Assembly: GCA_012729315.1 (NCBI GenBank) | Contig: JAAYDI010000141.1 | Span: 1-64,000 of the forward strand | DNA from: Planctomycetaceae bacterium | GTDB lineage: Bacteria; Planctomycetota; Planctomycetia; Pirellulales; Pirellulaceae | DNA length: 64,000 nucleotides | Direction of reading: 5' to 3' | In this document: in pieces, positions 45,476 through 55,159 of the stretch | How the letters are laid out: each line of letters opens with the position of its first letter | Numbering within the stretch: the stretch's first letter is position 1 | Position numbers and translations under genes: made by a program | Notes under the pieces: model-generated | The model's input: the letters and a program-made list of their open reading frames with translations, nothing else | Databases searched by the model: none | Told to the model about the DNA's origin: nothing

Positions 45476-46633
45476 TCACTTCCCATAGTCCCGGCCGAAA
45501 GTGATTTCGTTGTCGGCGAAGTTGGCCACGCTGCGGGTTTTCGTACGGAATCGCCGCGCCACGCGGAGGATGCCGTCCCGCGCATAGAACGGATCGTCGG
45601 GCGTCAACGGCAGCGCCACCTTGCCGCCCAGATGACCCGACTGATAGATGGCACTGACCAGCTCCAGCGTGCGCCGCCCCTGCTCGGCGTCGATCAGCAG
45701 CGGTGCGTCCCCTGCGATCGCTTGCAGGAAATTCGCGATCTGCCCGTCATGCCCCTGCTGTACGACGTCCGGCAGCCGGTCGTAGAAATCCTGGATCTTG
45801 TCCTGCGTCGAGACGTCCTCTGTGGGGAACCCATTCTCCCGCTGTGTCATGGCACGCACTTGCCAGGGCAGTCCGACCCGTGCACGCTCACCCTGGAACA
45901 CCAGCTGTTGATCCTCCCCATGATGGACCAGCGAGGCGGTGATCTGGCCGATGCTGCCGTCCGGGTACTGCAGCACCGCGGTGGCGAAATCCTCGACCTC
46001 CGAATTGTCGTGGTTCAGGTTCGCGTTGACGGCCCACACTTCGGTTGGCAGCCCTCGCATCCACTGGAACAGGTCGATGTGGTGGACGGCGTGGTTCATC
46101 GTGCAGCCGCCACCTTCCTTGTCCCAGGTGCCGCGCCACCAGAGGTCGTAGTAGTTGCTGCCGCGCCACCAGAACGAGTCGACCTGCGCGTGCAGCACGC
46201 GGCCGAGCAACCCGGCTTCGAGGACCTGCTTGAGCTTCATCACGGGGGTCTGGAAACGATTCTGGGCCACGACGGACAGCAGGCGGCCGCTGGCGCGCGC
46301 GGCGGCCTGCATCTGATCGCATTCGGCAAGGCAGGTGGCCATGGGCTTTTCGACCAACACGTGTTTGCCGGCATCCAGCAGCGCGACGGTGGCAGGCGCA
46401 TGTTCGAACGGTGGCAGACAGACCGATGCGGCGTCGAAGTCGGCCTCCGCCAGCAGCCGTTTCAGGTCGGGAAACACGGCCGCCTCCAGCCCGTGCCGCG
46501 ACGCCTTCTCGCGCGCTTTGTCGGGAAACAGATCGGCCAGGGCCACCACCCGGCACTGGTCCGGGAACTTGAGATACGACTGGATGTGACGGTCCGCAAT
46601 CGCCCCCGTACCTAGTATGGCGATCTTCAGCAT
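45476..46633 (-). CDS. Gfo/Idh/MocA family oxidoreductase
   Basis: The 385-residue product starts at the ATG at 46631-46633 (GGAG 7 nt upstream); the frame is open far upstream, but that part is antisense noise over the next gene. It has the classical fold: LKIAILGTGAIADRHIQSYL (GxGxxA, about 2-21), HVLVEKPMAT (about 90-99) and TMNHAVHHIDLFQWMRG (about 178-194) with the His pair typical of inositol/glucose-fructose oxidoreductase relatives. It is the middle gene of a three-gene minus-strand operon: URO-D-like 38 nt upstream and a second oxidoreductase 9 nt downstream. It is probably NAD(P)-dependent sugar oxidation; the substrate is unknown. Confidence 0.9.
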   Translation of the reverse strand: MLKIAILGTGAIADRHIQSYLKFPDQCRVVALADLFPDKAREKASRHGLEAAVFPDLKRLLAEADFDAASVCLPPFEHAPATVALLDAGKHVLVEKPMATCLAECDQMQAAARASGRLLSVVAQNRFQTPVMKLKQVLEAGLLGRVLHAQVDSFWWRGSNYYDLWWRGTWDKEGGGCTMNHAVHHIDLFQWMRGLPTEVWAVNANLNHDNSEVEDFATAVLQYPDGSIGQITASLVHHGEDQQLVFQGERARVGLPWQVRAMTQRENGFPTEDVSTQDKIQDFYDRLPDVVQQGHDGQIANFLQAIAGDAPLLIDAEQGRRTLELVSAIYQSGHLGGKVALPLTPDDPFYARDGILRVARRFRTKTRSVANFADNEITFGRDYGK

Positions 46634-46671
46634 CGTAAAACTCCAACTCCTTTCGCAGGCAGCTGCCACCC

Positions 46672-47700
46672 CTACACGCTGCGCGCCGCCGCCAGAGCGC
46701 GGATGTTCGCACCCGGCGTACCCGGCGATGTGCCGCCGCCGGCTGACAGCAGCCAGCCGTGTGCCGCCGGGTGCGCTCGGCGACACGCCGCCACATGTGC
46801 CTGGACCTCGTCGGGCGTGCCGCGGGCCAGCACCTCCAGCGGCGGGACGTTGCCCATCAGGCAGATCTCGCCGCCCACCAGATCGCGGACCCGGTCTAGC
46901 GGCTGCTGGTGCGTGAAGTTGAGCACGCGGATGCCCAGTTCGGCGTAACAGCCGAACGCGACCGGGTTGTTCGTGTCGTTGTGGAACAGCTTCAACAACT
47001 CGGGGAACGCCCCGAACACGTCGGCCAGATAGGGGTGGGCGAACTCGCGATAGTCCGCCAGCGACAGGAAACCCACGATGTCGTCCAACAGCAGCACGCC
47101 CCCGACATCCGGCAACACCTCGGCCTGTGCCTCCAGCCACGTGCGCACCAGCGTCGTTGTGGTGCGCAGCAGCTGGTGTACCTGGTCGGGAGCCGTCTTC
47201 AGAGCCAGCAGGAATTCGGTGACACCCAGCAGATGCGTCGCCAGCACCAGCGGCCCACGCGCGGCCATGATCCGGACCACATGCCCCGCATCCGCGATGC
47301 GCGGCCGGAGCAACTGATAGTAGTTCAGGATGACCGGCAGCAGGCCGTCGCGGCGCGGGTTGGGGGGCGCCAGCCGGCACACGTCCTGAATCTCGGCCGT
47401 CAACGCATGCACGTCGGGGACCCTGTCGTGATGGAAGGTCAGCCGGCAGCCGAAGGCGCTCGGTTCAGCAGCCATGCCCATCTCGACCCAGAAACCGGGT
47501 ACGAAGATCACGTCAGGGAACTCGCGGGCCACCGTCACGTTGGCGTGCAGCCAGACTTCCGGCACGGTCAGGTAGTCCAGGGTCGAGATGCCGAGGTAAC
47601 CTGGCAGCCAGGGGCTGTCAATAATCAACGCCACCGGGGGCACGGCGAAATCTTCCCCGGCCGCGCACCGCTTCAGCACATCCCACTGTTCAGCTCGCAT
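46672..47700 (-). CDS. Uroporphyrinogen decarboxylase-like protein (MtaA/CmuA-type)
   Basis: The 342-residue product starts at the ATG at 47698-47700 with GGAG 5 nt upstream. URO-D-like features are GVLLLDDIVGFLSLADYREFAHPYL (about residues 203-227) and LLKLFHNDTNNPVAFGCYAELGIRVLNFTHQ (about 237-267). Their H-x-D-T-N and LNF positions correspond to barrel-end residues in the family. It is clearly different from the URO-D-like protein at 36584. It leads an operon with two Gfo/Idh/MocA genes, so it is more likely to serve a catabolic or methyl-transfer step than haem synthesis. Confidence 0.78.
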   Translation of the reverse strand: MRAEQWDVLKRCAAGEDFAVPPVALIIDSPWLPGYLGISTLDYLTVPEVWLHANVTVAREFPDVIFVPGFWVEMGMAAEPSAFGCRLTFHHDRVPDVHALTAEIQDVCRLAPPNPRRDGLLPVILNYYQLLRPRIADAGHVVRIMAARGPLVLATHLLGVTEFLLALKTAPDQVHQLLRTTTTLVRTWLEAQAEVLPDVGGVLLLDDIVGFLSLADYREFAHPYLADVFGAFPELLKLFHNDTNNPVAFGCYAELGIRVLNFTHQQPLDRVRDLVGGEICLMGNVPPLEVLARGTPDEVQAHVAACRRAHPAAHGWLLSAGGGTSPGTPGANIRALAAARSV

Positions 47701-47774
47701 CGTCGCTCCGCTCGTTCGCGTTGAATAGGGGGAATGAGATGCAATTGAAACTGTCGACAGGGTTTACGATCAGT

Positions 47775-47847
47775 GGGCGATGAGGGACTCGAACCCCCGA
47801 CCCCCTCGGTGTAAACGAGGTGCTCTAACCAACTGAGCTAATCGCCC
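47775..47847 (-). tRNA. tRNA-Val(UAC)
   Basis: The 73-nt sequence folds as a standard tRNA: acceptor GGGCGAT/ATCGCCC, D-arm GCTCAGTTGGTTAGAGC, anticodon stem CCTCG/CGAGG with loop TTTACAC (anticodon UAC, valine), and T-arm with TTCGAGT. The CCA end is not encoded. It lies between the start of the URO-D-like gene and the aldose epimerase gene. Confidence 0.95.
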
Positions 47848-48082
47848 GGTGCGGAATCGCGTATGGGATAATCCAACGGCTGCATGATAGTCAGGTGCAT
47901 GGGGGCTCGCAAGGCAACCTCATGCTGGGCCGCCAGGACGCCAGGATTGTCTGCCGTTGCAAACCGCGCGGTGCACACCTTGCTGAACGACGCTGCCGTG
48001 TCACACAATGGTCTCACACAATGCAGACACCGCGCGGAAGTATCGCCCGACGGTGCCTGCGGAGACTGGAGGTCGCCACGAA

Positions 48083-49036
48083 ATGACATGTGAGATTCTG
48101 ACGCTCATCGATCCCGACTCGGGCGCGCTGGCCCGCTTCCTGCCAGGTGTCGGCTGCAACTGTTTCCAGTTCCAGGTGCCGACCAGGTCCGGGCCGGTCG
48201 AAGTGCTGTGGGCGGAGCCGGGTTTCGAGCAGGGGGACAAGCGGGCGAGCGGCAGCGGGAATCCGGTGTTGTTTCCCTTCCCGGGCCGGATCCAGGGGAC
48301 TACGCTCCACTGGGACGGCCGCGACTGGCCGCTCGCGCCGGGGGATGGGCTGGGCAACGCGATTCACGGCTTCGTCCATGAACGCGCGTGGCGCGTGGTG
48401 GAGCTCGAGTCGAGTCGCCTCGTGGCCGAATTCCAGGCATCGCAGGATGATCCGCAGTTACTCCAAAGTTGGCCGGCCGATTTCCGCATCCGGGCGAGTT
48501 ACACGTTGCGCGGGGCGCAGCTGTCCGCCACCTACCGCATCGAGAATCCGGCCGCGTGCCCGCTGCCGTACGGCCTGGGCACACATCCGTACTTCCGCCT
48601 CCCCTTGGGTGGCACGTCGGCAGCCGGCTGCCGCGTCCACGTGCCGGTGCAACGCTGTTGGGAGCTGGCAGCGATGATCCCCACCGGCAGCCCCATGCCG
48701 CCGGACGTCGCCGCGCGGCTGGAGCGCGGTCAGATGTTTCGCGACATGACGTACGACGACGTGTTCTCTGACCTGGTCGCGCGCGGCGGGCAGTGCGAGG
48801 CCACGATCGACGATCCAGAGTCCGGGCGGCGCATGACGCTGACGTTCGACAGCGGTTTTCGCGCGTGCGTGCTGTACACGCCGCCCCATCGGGAAGCGCT
48901 CTGCATCGAACCGTACACGTGTATCCCCGACCCGTTCCGTCTGGAATCGCTGGGCATCGACGCGGGGCTGCGCGTGTTGGACCCTGGGCAGTCATGCGAG
49001 CTGCATGTGGACATCGAGCTGTGCGAGCTGAGCTGA
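48083..49036 (+). CDS. Aldose 1-epimerase family protein
   Basis: The product is 317 residues from the ATG at 48083 with GGAGG upstream. It matches the galactose-mutarotase-like beta-sandwich fold: GNPVLFPFPGRIQG (about residues 52-65), GNAIHGFVHERAW (about 91-103) and YGLGTHPYFRLP (about 168-179) with the two His residues that bind and protonate the sugar ring. EALCIEPYTC (about 270) carries the probable catalytic Glu. It interconverts alpha and beta anomers of hexoses or related sugars, and could support use of sugars released by the nearby hydrolases. It converges with the Ser/Thr kinase gene. Confidence 0.9.
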   Translation: MTCEILTLIDPDSGALARFLPGVGCNCFQFQVPTRSGPVEVLWAEPGFEQGDKRASGSGNPVLFPFPGRIQGTTLHWDGRDWPLAPGDGLGNAIHGFVHERAWRVVELESSRLVAEFQASQDDPQLLQSWPADFRIRASYTLRGAQLSATYRIENPAACPLPYGLGTHPYFRLPLGGTSAAGCRVHVPVQRCWELAAMIPTGSPMPPDVAARLERGQMFRDMTYDDVFSDLVARGGQCEATIDDPESGRRMTLTFDSGFRACVLYTPPHREALCIEPYTCIPDPFRLESLGIDAGLRVLDPGQSCELHVDIELCELS

Positions 49037-49204
49037 TGCCGCTGCTGACACCTGTGCGGCATGCGCATCAGCGTCTTGAGGATCTTCCTTGAGGATCTTC
49101 TCGAGGGTCGTTCCGGTCTTTTCTTTCTTGGTCAGGAACTCGTTCAGGGCCAGGCCATGGGGGAGGCAGGCCTCGACGATCGGAGGGGCAGAAACACAGG
49201 CCGG
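48992..49204 (-). other. In-frame coding-like continuation behind the amber stop of the kinase gene
   Basis: Directly behind the TAG of the kinase gene (49205-49207) the same frame stays open for about 70 codons to a TGA at 48992. Its central part reads GLALNEFLTKKEKTGTTLEK followed by ILKEDPQDADAHAAQ, which looks like real protein. It has no start codon or ribosome site of its own. The last 15 codons overlap the end of the aldose epimerase gene in antisense. It could be a kinase C-terminus lost by a nonsense mutation, a readthrough tail, or the remnant of another gene. Confidence 0.35.
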
Positions 49205-52201
49205 CTAGGGAGTGTTGCCGGGGCGGGGCAATCGCAGCTCGACCCGGGGCAGCAGCGACGAGTAGTCGGGGAACTGCGGCAGTTCGGCTGGCGCGATTTC
49301 CAGATCGCCCATGAACCAGCTCCCGCCGCCGCTGGGCTCCATGAAGTCGCCGAGTTTCTGGCGGTCGACGCTGGAGGCGGGCGGCAGCCACGAGAAACCG
49401 GTCGCTGGCAGGGGATTGCGTTCGCCGTACCAGGACGGTTCACTGCGCCGTTCCTGCAGCTCGTCAAACGTGTATTCCTTGAACACGCTGCCGTCGGTAT
49501 TCGATTCCACGCGCAACACGACGCGTGTGTTCTTGTAGAAGTTGTTGCTGCCGCTGATCGCTAGCTGGCTGCCATCTTCGGCCAATGGGGCGGAGCCGCG
49601 CAGCAGATAGAGAGGGGTGGCCGGTTTGGTCAATTGCGTGGCGAACAGGCAAGCCTGCGACTTGACGGTCACGCGGGCGGGATAGGGCGCATTGGTGTCC
49701 GTGCGGACGCGACAGATGCCGCGGTCGGCGAACACCAGCAGCCGCTTGAGGCTCAGCGAGACATGCCCCAGCGACCAGGGCGGGTCCACGATCGCGCCGC
49801 CCAGATCGACCAGCTGCTCGGAGCTGATTAGCAGGCCGTGTTCCCAGGTCAGCCAGAATGGGGTGGCCTGTTCGGACCGCACGAGCGAAATCTGGCCGCG
49901 GGCGATGCAGTCGGTCAAGCGAATGGCTGGCGGGTCGTCGAGTTCTGCGAGGTCATACAGCAGACCCGCGAGTTGATCCATGGGCATCAGGTCGAACAGC
50001 GCGACGTTGCGTGCGGCGGGCAAGCCGTCTGCGCCGACGTTGCGGATCGTGAACGAACAGCGGCTGAACTCAGCGACCGGCACGCCGTCGAGCTGGAACA
50101 GCGCTCTGGGCGCTCGGTCTTCTGCCGTGGGGGGGAACTGCAGGTAGAAGTGCGTATCCCGCCAGGTAATCTGACCGCTGTGCGCGCTGATCAGCGCAGG
50201 CCGCTCAGCGTCACTGCGCGGCGCCGAGCCCGCTTCGCAGGCCAAAATCGGCGTGTACCCTTCGGTCGGCCGGATGGTGAGCCTACCCCGCGCGAACCGG
50301 CTTAAGTCGAGGTCCAGAGGGCCCACGGCGCGGATGCCGTTGAACCGCAACTGGATCTCATCCACACCGCTGAGTACGGCCGCCCGATCGATCGCCTCTT
50401 CGAGCGACCGGACGCCCAGCATGTTGCGTTCGAGCCGGACGTCTTCGTCGGAGACCACGAGCACGTGCGGATCTGTGGCCGCTGCTGCCGGCTTGCGGCG
50501 GTCGGCGTCCTGTGTCCCATCGGCGTTGGGCGTGGGCTGATCAGCCGCCCGCGGTTCCTGGCCATCGGTCGGCGGCGTGGTGGGCAGCGCAGGGGTGGCA
50601 GGCGGCGCCGGTTCGCTCGCGGATGTTGTCTCGGAGGCCGGCGGGGTTGGTTTCGGCGCTGCTGTGGCACTGTCGTTCGCGTCGGCGCTGGCCGGCGCCT
50701 GTACCTCATCGTCCGCTGCAGGCGTGCCGCCTGGCGGCACCGGATCGGCGGCCGGTTTTTGCGGCAGTGCCGCCGGTGGGGCGGGGTCGGTTGCCGCCGA
50801 CGCAGCGTCTGGCACGTCCGTCCCGGCTGGCGGTTTGGCCGAGTCTAGATCGGGCGTCTGGGTCTTGTGGGTCTCGGGCCGCGCCGCGAGGTGCGGTGGT
50901 GGTGGCAGCGGCACATTGCTGGCCTGGTCGAACCATGTCTGGACGAGGACGATCAGCGCGAGGACGGCGGCCGGGGCCATCCATGGCATGTGACGTCCCC
51001 ACCATGTCACTTGTGGCTGAGTCGGCGCGAGCCAGACGGTGCTGTTGGCCGTGATTGCCGTGAGATTCAGGCGATCGGCCAGGAGCAGCAGTTCGCCAAT
51101 CAACTCCCGCGGCGATTGGAACCGCTGCTCCGGCAGCTTGGCCAGCATCTTCTTGACCACCGCGACGATATCGCCCGGCAGATCGGGCCGGTACGTCAGC
51201 AGATCGGGCGGCTCCTCACTGCTGTGGCTCAGCAGCTTCTGCAGCACCGTGCCGTCGGGAAAGGGCGGCTGGCCCGTCAGCATGAAGAAGAGGGTACAGC
51301 CGAGCGAATACAGGTCGCTCCGCACGTCGGTGTTCCGCGGATCGCGCGCCTGTTCCGGTGAGATGTAGTCGAAGGTTCCCAGTGTGACGCCACTGGCTGT
51401 CAGATCCTCCGTCGGCGACTCCACCTGACGCAGCCTTGCCAGCCCCATATCCACGAGTTTCGCGCGGCCGTCGATCATGATCAGAATGTTCGACGGCTTG
51501 ATATCGCGGTGTGTCACGTCCCGTTGCGAGGCATGATCCAGAGCTTCGGCGATCTGCAGGGTGCACGTGACGGCCTCTTCCAGCGTGAGTGGCCCGTTGT
51601 GCTCCACCAGGTCCCGCACATTGATCCCTTCAATGTACTCGAAGACGATGTAGTTCCACCCTTTGTCTTCGCCAACATAGTAGACACGCGCAATGTTGGG
51701 ATGGTCGAGCCGGGCTGCACTCTGCGCTTCGTTGCGGAACCGCCGCAACGAATCCTCATTCGTCTCGTCGCGGGAGACCACCTTCACGGCCACCGTGCGC
51801 CCGAGCATCGTGTCGGTCGCCCGAAACACGGCACCCATCCCGCCGCCACCGACAAACTCCTCCAGTTGGAAATGTCCCAGCATTTCGCCGGTCAGCGCCG
51901 TGCCCATCTCGTAGGGATTGGCGGCCCGCACAAACGCCGGTGCCGAGGCCGGCGGCCGCTTGGAAATGACCGTCTTCTGACTGTCCACCGGATCGGCCCC
52001 AGTGCCCGTACCTGCCGGCGCCCCCCCAGGCGCAGACACCGTCGACGGCTGCCTCGTGGAGCGGTCGGACGTATCGTCAGTTCGTTCGGGATCGTCAGAG
52101 TGTTGATCGGACACGGATACGCCAAATATAATGGAGCGGGACCGACTGGCCGGCGCCGCACCGCCAAAGCGTTGCGCCGGCCGAAAGCGATTAGACCGCA
52201 C
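49205..52201 (-). CDS. Membrane-anchored serine/threonine protein kinase with extracytoplasmic domain
   Basis: The product is up to 998 residues (GTG at 52199-52201; an internal GTG about 30 residues on is a possible alternative, as both ribosome sites are weak). The kinase domain (about 110-375) has glycine loop GGGGMGAVF (118-126), Lys140 in AVKVV, THRDIKPSN (230-238) and a DMG in place of DFG (251-253), common in planctomycete kinases. A single membrane segment (about 405-425) is followed by a Pro/Ala-rich linker (about 430-600). A C-terminal domain with parallel-beta-helix-like rungs lies outside the membrane. It phosphorylates cytosolic targets in response to an unknown external cue. The hybrid kinase gene is divergent upstream. 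Confidence 0.9.
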   Translation of the reverse strand: MRSNRFRPAQRFGGAAPASRSRSIIFGVSVSDQHSDDPERTDDTSDRSTRQPSTVSAPGGAPAGTGTGADPVDSQKTVISKRPPASAPAFVRAANPYEMGTALTGEMLGHFQLEEFVGGGGMGAVFRATDTMLGRTVAVKVVSRDETNEDSLRRFRNEAQSAARLDHPNIARVYYVGEDKGWNYIVFEYIEGINVRDLVEHNGPLTLEEAVTCTLQIAEALDHASQRDVTHRDIKPSNILIMIDGRAKLVDMGLARLRQVESPTEDLTASGVTLGTFDYISPEQARDPRNTDVRSDLYSLGCTLFFMLTGQPPFPDGTVLQKLLSHSSEEPPDLLTYRPDLPGDIVAVVKKMLAKLPEQRFQSPRELIGELLLLADRLNLTAITANSTVWLAPTQPQVTWWGRHMPWMAPAAVLALIVLVQTWFDQASNVPLPPPPHLAARPETHKTQTPDLDSAKPPAGTDVPDAASAATDPAPPAALPQKPAADPVPPGGTPAADDEVQAPASADANDSATAAPKPTPPASETTSASEPAPPATPALPTTPPTDGQEPRAADQPTPNADGTQDADRRKPAAAATDPHVLVVSDEDVRLERNMLGVRSLEEAIDRAAVLSGVDEIQLRFNGIRAVGPLDLDLSRFARGRLTIRPTEGYTPILACEAGSAPRSDAERPALISAHSGQITWRDTHFYLQFPPTAEDRAPRALFQLDGVPVAEFSRCSFTIRNVGADGLPAARNVALFDLMPMDQLAGLLYDLAELDDPPAIRLTDCIARGQISLVRSEQATPFWLTWEHGLLISSEQLVDLGGAIVDPPWSLGHVSLSLKRLLVFADRGICRVRTDTNAPYPARVTVKSQACLFATQLTKPATPLYLLRGSAPLAEDGSQLAISGSNNFYKNTRVVLRVESNTDGSVFKEYTFDELQERRSEPSWYGERNPLPATGFSWLPPASSVDRQKLGDFMEPSGGGSWFMGDLEIAPAELPQFPDYSSLLPRVELRLPRPGNTP

Positions 52202-52346
52202 ACGAGACCCCAGGTCCCTCAGCTGAATTGCCGTGCCTGAGCACGTTGCACTATTGTAGTTTCAGGACGCGCGGGCGTCAATCAATAAAGCCATGGTGGT
52301 GTTGAACTTACGTCACCTGATACCAACGCCGCCACCGGGTTGTTGC

Positions 52347-52378
52347 CCGCCCTGGGGGGCCACCACCCCGGAGGGCGG
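52347..52378. other. GC-rich hairpin between divergent kinase genes
   Basis: CCGCCCT (52347-52353) pairs with AGGGCGG (52372-52378), and the inner GGGGG and CCCC extend the stem. It lies in the 312-bp interval 52202-52513 between the Ser/Thr kinase and the hybrid histidine kinase, which holds both promoters. No clear promoter boxes are visible. It may be a regulatory palindrome or a terminator-like structure. Confidence 0.35.
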
Positions 52379-52513
52379 TGCTTGTCGTTGCCCCCGTGCG
52401 GACGCGATCACGCGTGTAGCAGGCCGAGTGCGGTCCTAGCGCCCGATGGCGTTTCGACTGTTACAATCAGACTGTGAGTTGGATCGCGAGGTGCTGGGGA
52501 GGAGGGAACACGC

Positions 52514-55114
52514 ATGGCCGGCAGCGGGTCTTCCGAGTCACGGAGACCGGAAGAGGTCACGCCCGGGGCCTCGCCCCGGCGGGTGGAGCTTCCGGGGGAT
52601 GCCGCGGGCGCGGCACACGATGCGCACCTGTGGGATTTGGAATTGCGCTATCTCCAGCTGTTCGAGTCGACTGGCGACGCGATCATGCTGCTGGGTGCGG
52701 ACGGCTTTCTGGAGTGCAATCAGGCGACGCTGCAGATGTTCGGGTACCGCGTGAAGCAGGAGTTCATGGCCCGGCATCCGAGCGAAGTGTCGCCGCCGCA
52801 GCAGCCCGATGGGACCGATTCGCAGACGGCCGCCGCGGCCTACATCGCTCAGGCGTACCGCGACGGCACGGCCCGCTTTGAATGGGTGCATCGCCGCACC
52901 GACGGAACGGATTTCCCCGTCGACGTGCTGCTGACCCGGATCGATCCGCAGGAGGAGAGCATCCTGCAGGCGGTGGTACGGGATATCACGCAGCGCAAAC
53001 GGGTGGAGCGGGAACTGCGGGAAACACAGGAACAGCTGGAGCAGCGCGTCCAGCGGCGGACAGCTGCCCTGGCGGCTGCCAACGAAGAGCTGCGGCGCGA
53101 GGTGACCGAGCGACGGCGGGTCGAATCGGAACTGGCGTTCGAACGGTTCCTGCTCACGACGCTTATGCAGCACGCTCCGGACTACATTTTCTTCAAGGAC
53201 GAACGCAGCCGGTTCCTGCGCATCAGCCAGGCGCTGGCGGAATACTTCGGCCTGACCGATCCGGCCCAGGCGATCGGCAAGTCGGACTTCGATTTCTACG
53301 ACACTGCACGTGCGCAGCAGTACCTGGCGGATGAACAGGAGATCATGCGGACGGGGCAGATGACCGTGGACAAGGAGCAGGACCAGGTCCACCCTGACGG
53401 TCGCACCACGTGGATGCTGACCAACAAGGTTCCGCTCTACGGTCTGGATGGAACGATCCTCGGCACCTTCGGCATCTCGCGCGACATCACCGCGCGAAAA
53501 CGGACGGAGGAGCAGCTGCAGGTGGCGATCCAGGAAGCACAGGCAGCCAGCCGCGCGAAGAGTGATTTCCTGGCCAACATGAGCCACGAGATCCGGACGC
53601 CGATGAATGCGATCATCGGCATGACCGAACTGGTGCTGGACACGCCCCTGACGGAGAGCCAGCGGGACTATCTGACCATCGTGCGCGATTCCGGCGAGTC
53701 GCTGCTGACCGTCATCAACGACATTCTGGACTTCTCCAAGGTCGAGGCGGGCAAGCTGGAACTGGAGCAGGCCGCGTTCGACATCCGCGAGGTGCTCGGC
53801 GACACGCTCAAGTCACTGGCCCTGCGCGCACACGACAAGCGGCTGGAACTGGCCTGCCACATCCTGCCGGACGTGCCCGAGTGGTTGATCGGTGACGCCG
53901 GACGCCTGCGCCAGGTCGTCGTGAATCTGGTGGGCAACGCCATCAAGTTTACCGATCAGGGGGAAGTCGTCCTGAACGTGGCGGTCCAGCAGCGGATGGA
54001 CCACGCGGTCCGCTTGCATTGCACGGTGACCGACACGGGGGTCGGAATTCCGCCGGACAAACTGGAAAAGGTGTTCCGCGCGTTCGAGCAGGCGGACAGT
54101 TCCACCACGCGACGGCACGGTGGGACCGGGCTCGGGCTGGCTATCTGCACCCGGCTGGTGGCAGCCATGGGGGGCGAGATCTGGGTGAACAGCGAAATAG
54201 GGCAGGGCAGCACGTTCCACTTCACGGCCGCATTCGGTATCTCGCCGCTGCCCCCCGACCGGCCGCGCACGCCGCGCCGCGCCGTGATGGACGGCACGCG
54301 CATCCTGGTGGTGGACGACAACGCCACCAATCGCCTGATCCTGGAAGAAATGCTCCGCAACTGGCGCATGCGGCCGTCGGTCGCCGCCAATGTGAGCGAC
54401 GCCATGGCCATGCTGCGCTCCGCACACGCCTGCGGCCAGCGCTATGAACTGATCCTGACCGACGCGAACATGCCGGAAGTCGACGGATTCGCGCTCGCCG
54501 AACGGATCAAGCAGGATGCGGAACTCGGTAGCACGGTAATCATGATGCTGACCTCCGGCGGAAGGCCGGGCGACGTGGGCCGCTGCGAAGACCTGCATGT
54601 CGCCGCATACCTGTTCAAACCGGTCAAGCAGTCCGAGTTGTTCGATGCGATGGCCCTGGCTCTGGGCATCTCCTCCCCGGCGGACGCCGACGAAGTGAGC
54701 GCGACGGCGCTGCCCGACCCGCTCACCCGACCGCTGCGGATTCTGCTGGCCGAGGACAGTCTGGTGAACCAGAAGCTGGCGGTCGGCCTGCTCCAGAAAT
54801 ACGGCCACACCGTCGATGTGGTCGGAGACGGCCGCGCGGCGCTGGCGACCGTCGAAACCCAGGACTATGATCTGGTGCTGATGGATGTGCAGATGCCGGA
54901 GATGGACGGTCTGGAGGCCACCCGCGCCATCCGTGTCCGGGAAGCTCGGCACGGCGGACATCTGCCCATCATTGCGATGACCGCCCACGCGATGAAAGGG
55001 GATCGGGAGCGGTGCCTGGAGGCGGGCATGGACAGTTACGTGGCGAAACCGATTCGAGCCCGCGAGTTGTTTGAGGCGATTGCCCGCGTGTTGTCTCGGC
55101 CCAACGCCGATTGA
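52514..55114 (+). CDS. Hybrid sensor histidine kinase with two PAS and two receiver domains
   Basis: The product is 866 residues from the ATG at 52514 with GGAGGAGGG upstream. It has no membrane segment, so it is cytosolic. Order: PAS (about 36-160, [20 protein letters not shown]), coiled coil (about 165-210), PAS (about 215-335, [17 protein letters not shown]), HisKA with His358 in [11 protein letters not shown], HATPase with DTGVGIP and GGTGLGLAI (about 400-570), receiver 1 with Asp650 in LILTDANMP, and receiver 2 with Asp791 in LVLMDVQMP. The plan matches BarA/ArcB-like phosphorelay sensors. The usual terminal Hpt domain is absent but is encoded as a separate gene 45 bp downstream. The signal and output regulator are unknown. 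Confidence 0.94.
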   Translation: MAGSGSSESRRPEEVTPGASPRRVELPGDAAGAAHDAHLWDLELRYLQLFESTGDAIMLLGADGFLECNQATLQMFGYRVKQEFMARHPSEVSPPQQPDGTDSQTAAAAYIAQAYRDGTARFEWVHRRTDGTDFPVDVLLTRIDPQEESILQAVVRDITQRKRVERELRETQEQLEQRVQRRTAALAAANEELRREVTERRRVESELAFERFLLTTLMQHAPDYIFFKDERSRFLRISQALAEYFGLTDPAQAIGKSDFDFYDTARAQQYLADEQEIMRTGQMTVDKEQDQVHPDGRTTWMLTNKVPLYGLDGTILGTFGISRDITARKRTEEQLQVAIQEAQAASRAKSDFLANMSHEIRTPMNAIIGMTELVLDTPLTESQRDYLTIVRDSGESLLTVINDILDFSKVEAGKLELEQAAFDIREVLGDTLKSLALRAHDKRLELACHILPDVPEWLIGDAGRLRQVVVNLVGNAIKFTDQGEVVLNVAVQQRMDHAVRLHCTVTDTGVGIPPDKLEKVFRAFEQADSSTTRRHGGTGLGLAICTRLVAAMGGEIWVNSEIGQGSTFHFTAAFGISPLPPDRPRTPRRAVMDGTRILVVDDNATNRLILEEMLRNWRMRPSVAANVSDAMAMLRSAHACGQRYELILTDANMPEVDGFALAERIKQDAELGSTVIMMLTSGGRPGDVGRCEDLHVAAYLFKPVKQSELFDAMALALGISSPADADEVSATALPDPLTRPLRILLAEDSLVNQKLAVGLLQKYGHTVDVVGDGRAALATVETQDYDLVLMDVQMPEMDGLEATRAIRVREARHGGHLPIIAMTAHAMKGDRERCLEAGMDSYVAKPIRARELFEAIARVLSRPNAD

Positions 55115-55159
55115 ACGCGGCGTCGTGCCATCGCTCGCCGCAGGGTGAAGGAGATTTGC

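Noticed and set aside
45476-47380. N-terminal extension of the second Gfo/Idh/MocA gene to 634 codons
   Set aside because: The extension is antisense-like Arg/Pro/Ala-rich sequence running over the URO-D-like gene in another frame. A clear start with GGAG is present at 46633.
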